From positions 1 through 5,547 of the forward strand of contig CALFYU010000580.1 of assembly GCA_937952455.1 (NCBI GenBank): a stretch of DNA of 5,547 bases, read 5' to 3'. Both the position numbers and the translations under genes were made by a program. The notes under the pieces were generated by a model. It made no database searches. It saw only the letters and a list, made by a program, of their open reading frames with translations, and was not told the DNA's origin. The DNA is from an uncultured Planctomycetaceae bacterium (GTDB lineage: Bacteria > Planctomycetota > Planctomycetia > Planctomycetales > Planctomycetaceae). The stretch's first letter is position 1. Each line of letters begins with the position of its first letter. Below, in pieces: positions 1 to 5,547 of this stretch.

Positions 1-1107
1 CATGGCGGCAGCGATCAGCGCGGCAAGAATCACACCCCCGACCCCGGGGGTAAGCTGATGCCCGATGAAATAAGGGAACACCTTATCGGAAAACTTCGAG
101 TTGACCGCAACGTGTTCGCCGGTGACCTGATCGACGGGCAGAAATGTGGGGTGCTCTAAGTAAAACGCCAACAGCGCCAGGCCGCACAGCGCGAGCAGTA
201 CCAGCACGACAAAATCCGCCCCGGCCGCCAACAGATAACTGTTGCGGGCCGATTTCAGTGAATCGGTCGAGAAATAGCGCTGCAGCACCACCTGGTCGGA
301 GACGTGCGTGCAGATCGTCCAGAAAAAGACCATGCAGACGGCCCAGACGATCGTTCGTTGTACTGTGAGGTCCCACGTGAAAATCGGCGGCCGCGTATGC
401 TGAGCCGTGACGGATGATGCCGTCTCCCACCAATCGGCCGGGCCGGTGCCGGTGGAGAAAGCGACATAACCTAGCGTAATTAACGTCCCGCCTAAGAGCA
501 CCAGAAACTGCACGACGTCGGTCCAGATCACCGCCCGCATTCCGCCCACGGCCGTATAGGTCGTGGCGAAAACGCCCACGCCGCAAATCATCCAGTAGAT
601 GAGCGTCCGCTGGTATTCGGCCGGGACGCTGCCGCGGGTCATTTCGGTGAGCGCCCTGGAGGCGGTATAGACCACGAATCCCATCCAGCCCAGACGCATG
701 AAGATAACTAGGGCCGCGCGCATGGCGCGGGCGGCATAAATGAATCGCAGTTCCAGATATTCATAAGCGCTCGTCAGCCGCAGTCGCATGAAAAACGGAA
801 CAAACAACATGACTATCACCAGCACGTTGAGCGGCACCGCCAGGATCCCCGCCAACATGGTGATGCCGTTTTGAATCAATTCCCCCGGCTGCGCCAGATA
901 CGAGATCGTGGACATCAAGGTGGCCATGATGCTCAGGCCGACGGCAAACCAGGGCATGCTGCGGCCGCCGAGAAAGAATTCCTCCGTCGACCCCTGTCGC
1001 TTCGCGAAAAAGAGCGCGATACCGATCGTGCCCAATAGGTAGAGCGCGACGGCCACATAATCGGCCGTAGCCAAACCGTCGTGCGGAGGGGCGGGGGCTG
1101 CAAACAT
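1..1107 (-). CDS. Sodium:solute symporter (SSS family), C-terminally cut by window edge
   Basis: Inner-membrane secondary transporter that would use the sodium gradient to import a small solute such as a sugar or organic acid; the substrate cannot be told. The frame is open from ATG at 1107 to base 1, giving 369 residues. Seen: a first hydrophobic span at about 17-35, the loop FFLGGRSMPWFAVGLSIMAT (45-63), several further hydrophobic spans, the family-typical TTYTAVGGMRAVIWTDVVQ (182-200) and DQVVLQRYF (271-279). The visible part ends at LAALIAAAM, which in this family normally leads into the serine-rich sodium-site helix, so that helix and the remaining spans lie outside the window. Family members are usually about 500-600 residues. 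The start is supported by a strong GGAAGGAG ribosome binding site 5 nt upstream. It lies 135 bp after the HisN-type gene, with a hairpin repeat between them. Family assignment is secure. Confidence 0.93.
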   Translation of the reverse strand, partial: MFAAPAPPHDGLATADYVAVALYLLGTIGIALFFAKRQGSTEEFFLGGRSMPWFAVGLSIMATLMSTISYLAQPGELIQNGITMLAGILAVPLNVLVIVMLFVPFFMRLRLTSAYEYLELRFIYAARAMRAALVIFMRLGWMGFVVYTASRALTEMTRGSVPAEYQRTLIYWMICGVGVFATTYTAVGGMRAVIWTDVVQFLVLLGGTLITLGYVAFSTGTGPADWWETASSVTAQHTRPPIFTWDLTVQRTIVWAVCMVFFWTICTHVSDQVVLQRYFSTDSLKSARNSYLLAAGADFVVLVLLALCGLALLAFYLEHPTFLPVDQVTGEHVAVNSKFSDKVFPYFIGHQLTPGVGGVILAALIAAAM

Positions 1108-1112
1108 CAACT

Positions 1113-1120
1113 CTCCTTCC
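1113..1120 (-). promoter_or_regulatory. Ribosome binding site of the SSS symporter
   Basis: On the minus strand this reads GGAAGGAG, ending 5 nt before the ATG at 1107. It is a near-ideal Shine-Dalgarno sequence and fixes the symporter start. It lies only 27 bp from the edge of the repeat at 1147-1227, so a structure formed by the repeat in the mRNA would sit just upstream of this site. Confidence 0.8.
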
Positions 1121-1146
1121 GAGGCACTGCCCGGTGGTTCGCGCGT

Positions 1147-1227
1147 CGGGTGCCACTGGCGGCTTGTCCGCCAGTGCGAATCGCGCAGTCGGCGAAGCAC
1201 TGTTGGACAAGCCAACAGTGGCACCCG
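1147..1227. repeat. 81-bp bipartite inverted repeat, copy 1 (REPIN-like)
   Basis: The ends CGGGTGCCACTG (1147-1158) and CAGTGGCACCCG (1216-1227) are perfect 12-bp inverted repeats. Inside are two perfect 9-bp hairpins with 5-nt loops: CACTGGCGG/CCGCCAGTG (1154-1162 with 1168-1176, loop CTTGT) and CACTGTTGG/CCAACAGTG (1198-1206 with 1212-1220, loop ACAAG). The two loops are complementary to each other. A 21-bp spacer (1177-1197) separates the arms. The element can fold as a 7-bp outer stem with two hairpins, or as one long hairpin of left arm against right arm. It begins 15 bp after the HisN-type stop codon and ends 39 bp before the symporter start. No T-tract follows on either strand, so it is not a standard intrinsic terminator. 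No target-site duplication is visible. A second copy occurs at 2124-2204. Confidence 0.9.
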
Positions 1228-1242
1228 AATTTCAATACATGA

Positions 1243-2034
1243 TTAACGCAAGATCGCCAAAATGTCGTCCTTCAAAGCCGCATTGACCGACAATCCGTTG
1301 CCCGAATGCATCGTCCGTTTTCCCGTCCAGTCGACAAAGTCACCTCCCGCTTCGACCAAAATCGGAATCAGGGCCGCACAGTCCCAGGCACTCAGCTCGG
1401 GATCGACCATCACTTCGGCGCGGCCGGTGGCGACGAGAATGTGTCCGTAGCAATCCCCCCAGCCGCGGGTCAATTTCGACTTGAAGCACAGGTCGTGGAA
1501 CGCTTCCGTCCGGCCAATCTGTTCCCAGCGCGTGATCGTGGTTGTGCAAAACAGGGCTTGCGACAATTCGGACGTCGCGCTGACCCGCGCGGCGACCGGC
1601 TGTTGGTCGCGTCGCTGCCACCAGGCCCCTTGCCCTGCGGAGGCATAGACGACTTCGTTCAGCGCGGGAAACCGGCAGACGCCTGCCACCAGATGTCCGT
1701 CGTATTCCAAACCGGCCAACGTTCCGAATAGCGGCACGCCGTGAATAAAGGACTTTGTGCCGTCGATGGGATCGATGATCCAGCGGAACCCGCTCGTGCC
1801 GTGCACGTCGTCAAATTCTTCACCCAACAGGCTGTCGTCGGGAAAGGCGTCGAACAGCTGCTCGCGGATTAGTTTCTCCGCCCCTTTGTCGGCCACCGTC
1901 ACGGGACTTTGGTCCCCTTTGCTTTCCACGGCCAAATCCGCGGATTGGTAATGCGGCATGATCAAGTCCGCAGCAGCCTCTGTCGCCTTCAAAGCGACGT
2001 CCAGCCGCCGCGCAATCTCCGATTGGTCACTCAT
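1243..2034 (-). CDS. hisN: Histidinol-phosphatase, inositol monophosphatase family (HisN type)
   Basis: Cytoplasmic magnesium-dependent phosphatase of the inositol monophosphatase fold, most likely hydrolysing histidinol phosphate to histidinol, the penultimate conversion of histidine synthesis. It has 263 residues, normal for the family. Metal-site residues seen: GEE (E72), WIIDPIDGT (85-93, with D88 and D91) and WDCA (217-220, D218). The segment RGWGDCYGH at 190-198, followed by a VATGRAEVMVDP stretch, is characteristic of the HisN subgroup rather than true inositol-1-phosphatases. The ATG at 2034 has only a weak AAGAGAG purine run directly before it, so translation initiation may be modest. 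No other his gene is in the window, so it is an isolated histidine gene or a related sugar or inositol phosphatase. It is bracketed by the two hairpin repeats: copy 2 lies 89 bp upstream of its start and copy 1 lies 15 bp after its stop. The fold is certain; the exact substrate is inferred. Confidence 0.85.
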   Translation of the reverse strand: MSDQSEIARRLDVALKATEAAADLIMPHYQSADLAVESKGDQSPVTVADKGAEKLIREQLFDAFPDDSLLGEEFDDVHGTSGFRWIIDPIDGTKSFIHGVPLFGTLAGLEYDGHLVAGVCRFPALNEVVYASAGQGAWWQRRDQQPVAARVSATSELSQALFCTTTITRWEQIGRTEAFHDLCFKSKLTRGWGDCYGHILVATGRAEVMVDPELSAWDCAALIPILVEAGGDFVDWTGKRTMHSGNGLSVNAALKDDILAILR

Positions 2035-2123
2035 CTCTCTTGGTTGTCTTTCGTTTTAAGCAATTCCAAATTCAACTTACAGCAGTTCGCATTTTTGCCG
2101 GTCACTCACATCCGATGGCATAA

Positions 2124-2204
2124 CGGGTGCCATTGGCGGCTTGTCCGCCAGTGCCGTCGGATCGAGGGAGATACACTGCTGGACCAAGCCAGCAGTGTCA
2201 CCCG
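2124..2204. repeat. 81-bp bipartite inverted repeat, copy 2 (REPIN-like)
   Basis: Same orientation and same total length as the copy at 1147-1227. The left arm (2124-2153) differs from copy 1 at one position of 30 (C to T at 2133). The right arm (2174-2204) carries C2179 and G2192 where copy 1 has a T-A pair, one extra loop base (ACCAAG) and one outer change (T2198). Hairpins: 2131-2139 with 2145-2153 (one T-G wobble on the plus strand, an A-C mismatch in a minus-strand transcript) and 2174-2182 with 2189-2197 (perfect 9 bp). The 20-bp spacer (2154-2173) is unrelated to the copy 1 spacer. It lies 33 bp after the LarA-homologue stop and 89 bp before the HisN-type start. No T-tract and no target duplication are visible. 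The rest of this 203-bp gap is AT-richer DNA just upstream of the HisN-type gene, with no promoter I would defend. Confidence 0.88.
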
Positions 2205-2237
2205 GCGGACAGAGTCTCCTGATCCCTTAATCTAGGT

Positions 2238-3491
2238 TTAATCCTCAAGCCGGTACAACATCTCGCCCGCCTTGCGGACCAATAGGATTCCTTCCTCTTC
2301 GCGATTTGCATAATCCTCGACGTCGATCGTGGCCGGGTCGCGATAACCCAAGTTAATCCGCTCACACGTTTCACGGGAAATTCCGCTGGCCAATGTCACG
2401 CGGACGCGGGGGTGTTCCACGCCGTCGATGAACGTGCCGCCGCCGCGGACGTGTGTCGAATGCGCCAGCACGCCGCGCGGAATATGCGCGAACCGCTCCG
2501 CCTGGGCCGTGAAGTAGTCCCGGACGTGATATCCAACCTCTTCGATCAACCGCCCGTGTGTGATCGAAATTTCCTTCATGTGCGGCGCGTAAATAATCAG
2601 CTCCCCGCCGTCGGCGACGACCGGCTCGAGTTTATACATGCACTTGCCGGCGACCCACAACTCGTCGTACATCGGCGGGGCGCAGGAGAGGACCGATTGG
2701 AACGGCCGCGGGACGCGACGGATATGGACCTGGCTCGACAAGTCAGCCGCCTGGTTCCAGGCCGACTCTGGGGAACCGTAAAACAGACCGTACAACCGCG
2801 CATCGGGGGCCACGACGAAGGTCAGACACCGCCGCTGGACCGGGATCATCGCAGCGGCGCGGTCGACCACCTGCCGCACGGGCGTCTCCTTGACGCCGAT
2901 GATGGCCGCATTCGTAATCAAGGCACCGAGCCAGTGAAAGAAGTTGAGAATCTCGGCACCGGCGATGCCGGGAAAGAAATACTTGTTTCCGCCGGAAAAC
3001 CCGACCACCTCGTGCGGAAAGACCGGTCCCAGCACCAACAACAGGTCATAGTCGGTGATGCGGCGATTGATGCTCACATCGACCGCTTCTGATAACAGGC
3101 CGCCGGAGATTTCACGTGTCTGCTGCTCGCTCAGTTCACCCAGCGACAGCAGAAATTCCGGCCGGTCCCACTCGTGATTGAATAACTCGACGCCGGCATA
3201 GCGGCCGCTGCGATCGGCGTCGGAAATCCCCAACAGCCGCCGGATATCGGCCTGCGGCATCGGCGGATGCGTTCCCAAGGCGACCAGCACGTCGATTTTT
3301 TTAGCAACCGGCGCCAATTGGCTGTGTACCGCGTCAAACAGCAACGGCAGCGGTGCCGTGCGAGTCGCATCGGGGACGATCAATAGGACACGTTTGCCGG
3401 AAAACTCGGACTCGCGCAGGTTTTCGGCGATCAACCGGCGGACGTCATCATCGGAAAGCAGCGGCGGTGGATTCATGGTCGCGGCGGGCAT
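2238..3491 (-). CDS. LarA-family (DUF2088) nickel-pincer racemase/epimerase homologue
   Basis: Homologue of lactate racemase LarA, which interconverts the stereoisomers of an alpha-hydroxy acid by hydride transfer to a nickel-pincer nucleotide cofactor bound to a lysine. At 417 residues it has the family's usual length and both domains. Residues that line up by motif with the L. plantarum enzyme: D41 and R44 (PDATRT), GTHPPMP at 73-79, H106 (FNHEW), H160 and K170 (HEVVGFSGGNKYFFPG, 160-175; K170 is the expected cofactor-attachment lysine), H186 (expected nickel ligand) and K287 in YKLEP. It therefore looks catalytically complete. Characterised homologues act on lactate, malate, other hydroxy acids or gluconate, so the substrate is open. 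No cofactor-synthesis genes (larB, larC, larE) are in the window. The start is uncertain: ATG at 3491 and ATG at 3476 (M6) both lack a Shine-Dalgarno. It follows the sugar kinase by 76 bp on the same strand. Confidence 0.88.
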   Translation of the reverse strand: MPAATMNPPPLLSDDDVRRLIAENLRESEFSGKRVLLIVPDATRTAPLPLLFDAVHSQLAPVAKKIDVLVALGTHPPMPQADIRRLLGISDADRSGRYAGVELFNHEWDRPEFLLSLGELSEQQTREISGGLLSEAVDVSINRRITDYDLLLVLGPVFPHEVVGFSGGNKYFFPGIAGAEILNFFHWLGALITNAAIIGVKETPVRQVVDRAAAMIPVQRRCLTFVVAPDARLYGLFYGSPESAWNQAADLSSQVHIRRVPRPFQSVLSCAPPMYDELWVAGKCMYKLEPVVADGGELIIYAPHMKEISITHGRLIEEVGYHVRDYFTAQAERFAHIPRGVLAHSTHVRGGGTFIDGVEHPRVRVTLASGISRETCERINLGYRDPATIDVEDYANREEEGILLVRKAGEMLYRLED

Positions 3492-3567
3492 TTTGGGGTC
3501 GTGGGGACAGCCCTCAGTCTATCGCATCGCTTTTTGCCTGCAACCACCAGGGGGCACTGATTTGGCG

Positions 3568-4491
3568 CTATGGAACCGATTGCATCATGACCGTATTCGC
3601 GCGGCCAATAACAGCGTCGGCTGACAGTCGCGCAGGCAGCAAATACAGCGCATTTTCGACACCAGCGGCGATACCGACTTGGACGGCGCGGGGCACGTCC
3701 TCGCCGCCGTCGAGCGACCAGCCGATCGCCGCTGCCAGTGAATCCCCCGAACCGATCGGATTGACCGGAGTAATCTGCGGCGGTTGGAACGGCACGCATT
3801 TTTCAGGGGTCGTCAGCCAGGCCGCGCCGCCGACCTGCGTGACGCGCACCCACCGAGCCCCGGCGGCGTTCAGTTCCCGCATCGCCACGATCAACTCCTC
3901 GTCCGTTGAGATTTCTCGCCGGATCGTGCGGGCCAATTCCTCGCGGTTGGGTTTGACCAGAAACGGCTTCTCGGCGAGTGCCGCCGTCAACTCCGGCCCG
4001 CGGCCATCGATGATGACCCGCGCCTCGATGCCGGCGATCAGGTCGCGGTAATAATTCGCCGGTGTGCCGGCCGGAAGCGAGCCGGTAAGAATCACGACGT
4101 CCGCGCTTCGCGCCGACTCCCGAAAGGCGGCGTGAAATTCGGCCAACTCGTCGGGCGTAACTGCGGACGCGTTTTCGACCAGTTCGGTGGCCGTACCCGT
4201 ATCCGCTTCGAGGATGGTCGTACAGACCCGCGTGGCGGCCGACGTCTGCACCCAACGGCGGCTGACCCCCAGACGGGAAAACTCCGCTTCAATCGCCTGT
4301 GCCGGCGGGCCGCCGACCAGTGAAATCGTCTCCGCTGTCGCCCCCAGATGCGCCAGTGCGATCCCAACGTTCAGCACCTTGCCCGAGGCGCACCAATGCA
4401 CCTCCCGGGCGCGATTCACCTCTCCGTGGCGCAGCCGTTCCAATACGACAATCTGTTGCCACGCGGGGGTCAATCCGGCAGCAACAATCAC
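3568..4491 (-). CDS. PfkB-family hexose/sugar-phosphate kinase (1-phosphofructokinase-like)
   Basis: Cytoplasmic ATP-dependent kinase of the ribokinase fold, in the branch that contains 1-phosphofructokinase (FruK) and tagatose-6-phosphate kinase (LacC). It has 307 residues, the usual size. Seen: N-terminal GLTPAWQQIV (6-15), substrate-loop region CASGKVLNVGIALAHLG (34-50), TGSLPAGTP (136-144), VKPNREEL (179-186) and the C-terminal PfkB signature NPIGSGD (244-250), with D250 as the expected catalytic base and GSG as the anion hole. The first two motifs depart from the classical NPALD and GGKGxN, so the sugar may not be fructose 1-phosphate or tagatose 6-phosphate. The start is GTG at 4491, overlapping the dehydrogenase stop in GTGA, with GGAGG 7 nt upstream; the two genes are probably translationally coupled. 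Family assignment is firm; the substrate is unknown. Confidence 0.9.
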   Translation of the reverse strand: MIVAAGLTPAWQQIVVLERLRHGEVNRAREVHWCASGKVLNVGIALAHLGATAETISLVGGPPAQAIEAEFSRLGVSRRWVQTSAATRVCTTILEADTGTATELVENASAVTPDELAEFHAAFRESARSADVVILTGSLPAGTPANYYRDLIAGIEARVIIDGRGPELTAALAEKPFLVKPNREELARTIRREISTDEELIVAMRELNAAGARWVRVTQVGGAAWLTTPEKCVPFQPPQITPVNPIGSGDSLAAAIGWSLDGGEDVPRAVQVGIAAGVENALYLLPARLSADAVIGRANTVMMQSVP

Positions 4492-5547
4492 AGTATGCCC
4501 TCCAGGATCGCCGTCAATTCCACGTCGCTCAACTCGCGGGGGTTGCCGCTCATGCTGTTTCCCCGTGAGCTGTCCACAATGCCGGGAATCTGCTCCGCAC
4601 GCACGCCGATTTCAGTCAAGGTCTTGGGGATCTGAACGGCGGCGCACAATTCCTCAATTCGCTCGATTGCAGCGGCGACGGCGTCAGTACCGCGGAGGTG
4701 ATCATCCACGATCGCCCGGCCAATGGCTTCCAGATCGGCGCGGGCCGCGTCCCGGTTGGTGTACATGGCGACCGGCAACATCACCGCGCAGGCCAGACCG
4801 TGCGGCACGCGGCAATGCACCCCCAACGCCGCCGCCACACCGTGGGCCATGCCTAGACCGGAGTTGGCCAGTGCCATCCCCGACAGCAAGGCCGCATGCG
4901 ACATCGCTTCGCGCGCCCAGCGGGTGTTGCCGTTATCGACCGCATCGGTGATGGCCGCAACGGCCAGTTTGAGGCCGTCGAGTGCCAGAGCTTGCGGGAT
5001 CGGTTGCGCACGACGGGAAATGTAACTTTCAATCAACTGCGTAATCGCGTCCATGCCGGTATAAGCGGTGGTCGTCGGTGGGACCGTGGTCGTCAACTCG
5101 GGGTCGATCAGTACGACGTCGGGCACCATCGCATCGGACCGCAGGCTTTTTTTGAACGGCGGATCATAACTGGAAATCACGGCGTTTTTGGTCGCTTCGC
5201 TGCCGGTGCCCGCCGTGGTGGGCATGGCCAACATCGGCAGCGGGCGGGTGGAAATCGTCAAACCCCGTCCGACTCCTTCCAGAAAATCCCGCACTGAATC
5301 CCCGGCGGATGAATTGGTCACCAAAGCAGCGGCCGCCTTGGCAAGATCGATGGCCGACCCGCCGCCGACAGCGAGAACCAGATCTCCCCCGCCGGCCTGT
5401 TGGAGCCGCATTTGTTCGACAAGTTTGTCGACGTCGGCTACTTCCGGTTCGTGATGAACCTCGCCGACGTCCACCGGTTCGACATGTGCCGCGATCAATC
5501 GTTCGCACAGTTCCTGCAAAACGCCGCTACGCCGCAGCGTGCGCGAC
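4488..5547 (-). CDS. Iron-containing (group III) alcohol dehydrogenase, N-terminally cut by window edge
   Basis: NAD(P)-dependent dehydrogenase/reductase of the iron-containing ADH family, acting on a small alcohol, aldehyde or hydroxy acid. About 353 residues are visible; families of this type have about 380-390, so roughly 30-40 N-terminal residues lie beyond 5547. The frame stays open to the edge (SRTLRRSGV precedes the TTG at 5519), so that TTG is not the real start. Seen: the nucleotide-binding AVGGGSAIDLAKA, then PTTAGTGSEAT, then the metal region GMDAITQLIESYIS, and finally GMAHGVAA and VPHGLACAVMLP. Metal-ligand candidates are the Asp at 5049-5051, His at 4842-4844 and His at 4800-4802. 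The fourth usual ligand, a His four residues after the Asp, is Gln here (codon 5037-5039). It is followed directly by the overlapping sugar kinase. The substrate cannot be assigned; a lactaldehyde- or glycerol-type reductase is possible. Confidence 0.92.
   Translation of the reverse strand, partial: SRTLRRSGVLQELCERLIAAHVEPVDVGEVHHEPEVADVDKLVEQMRLQQAGGGDLVLAVGGGSAIDLAKAAAALVTNSSAGDSVRDFLEGVGRGLTISTRPLPMLAMPTTAGTGSEATKNAVISSYDPPFKKSLRSDAMVPDVVLIDPELTTTVPPTTTAYTGMDAITQLIESYISRRAQPIPQALALDGLKLAVAAITDAVDNGNTRWAREAMSHAALLSGMALANSGLGMAHGVAAALGVHCRVPHGLACAVMLPVAMYTNRDAARADLEAIGRAIVDDHLRGTDAVAAAIERIEELCAAVQIPKTLTEIGVRAEQIPGIVDSSRGNSMSGNPRELSDVELTAILEGIL
4499..4503 (-). promoter_or_regulatory. Ribosome binding site of the PfkB kinase, inside the dehydrogenase gene
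   Basis: The minus strand reads GGAGG, 7 nt before the GTG at 4491, within the last codons of the alcohol dehydrogenase. It supports the GTG start, which otherwise might be questioned, and the 4-bp stop/start overlap. Confidence 0.8.

Noticed and set aside
83..1210. Minus-strand open frames at 83-586 and 761-1210
   Set aside because: They are alternate-frame shadows of the SSS symporter, whose own frame runs from 1107 to base 1 without a stop and shows clear family motifs.
1147..1227. Repeat as an intrinsic terminator, tRNA or CRISPR unit
   Set aside because: There is no T-tract on either strand, no tRNA-like cloverleaf with conserved positions, and only two copies about 1 kb apart with a gene between them.
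3296..3302. A7 run in the racemase gene (and a second at 5147-5153 in the dehydrogenase) as a programmed frameshift site
   Set aside because: In both, the run is read AAA AAA A, which is not the A AAA AAA phase of a -1 slippery site, and the intact frame encodes a full-length conserved protein in each case.
3516..3543. Possible minus-strand promoter between kinase and racemase genes: TTGCAG, 16-bp spacer, TAGACT
   Set aside because: It matches the consensus at only 3 of 6 and 4 of 6 positions, which is little better than chance, and the 76-bp gap fits read-through as well.
4187..4951. Long plus-strand open frame of 254 codons spanning two minus-strand genes
   Set aside because: It lies antisense to the kinase and dehydrogenase, its protein is rich in Arg, Pro, Ser and Cys with no domain, and such frames arise by chance in GC-rich genes. 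The same applies to the plus-strand frames at 2412-3092 and 3353-4051.
5517..5519. TTG as the start codon of the alcohol dehydrogenase
   Set aside because: The frame is open upstream to the window edge, and the protein would lack the N-terminal part of its nucleotide-binding domain. No ribosome binding site supports it.

Overview
The window is GC-rich bacterial DNA in which every convincing gene lies on the minus strand, so the biological reading order runs from high to low coordinates. The protein types suggest a member of the Planctomycetota: a PfkB hexose kinase with an unusual CASGKVLN substrate-loop motif, a LarA-type racemase homologue, and a large sodium:solute symporter. The two dispersed GGGTGCCACTG...CAGTGGCACCC hairpin repeats fit that group as I remember it. 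The assignment is an inference from sequence style, not a proven identification.

Layout in reading order. (1) 5547-4488: an iron-containing alcohol dehydrogenase, cut at its N-terminus by the window edge. (2) 4491-3568: a PfkB/1-phosphofructokinase-type sugar kinase that starts on GTG and overlaps the dehydrogenase stop by 4 bp, with a good ribosome binding site inside the upstream gene. (3) 3491-2238: a homologue of the nickel-pincer lactate racemase LarA, after a 76-bp gap. (4) 2034-1243: an inositol-monophosphatase-fold histidinol-phosphatase (HisN type). (5) 1107-1: the N-terminal 369 residues of a sodium:solute symporter (SSS family), whose C-terminal part lies outside the window.

The intergenic spaces after genes 3 and 4 each carry one copy of an 81-bp bipartite inverted repeat (2124-2204 and 1147-1227). 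Each copy has two small hairpins in inverted orientation, flanked by CGGGTG/CACCCG ends, around an unrelated 20-21 bp spacer. The arms are well conserved, the spacers are not, and stem substitutions are compensated by their partner bases. This is the architecture of a REPIN (paired REP elements), and it is the most interesting non-coding feature here.

Functionally, the dehydrogenase and kinase are almost certainly co-transcribed and translationally coupled. The racemase homologue probably belongs to the same transcription unit. Together with a solute symporter they suggest uptake and breakdown of a sugar, sugar acid or hydroxy acid, but no substrate can be read from the sequence. HisN may simply be a neighbour. 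No RNA genes, CRISPR arrays, insertion sequences or clear intrinsic terminators were seen. All intergenic gaps are under 300 bp.
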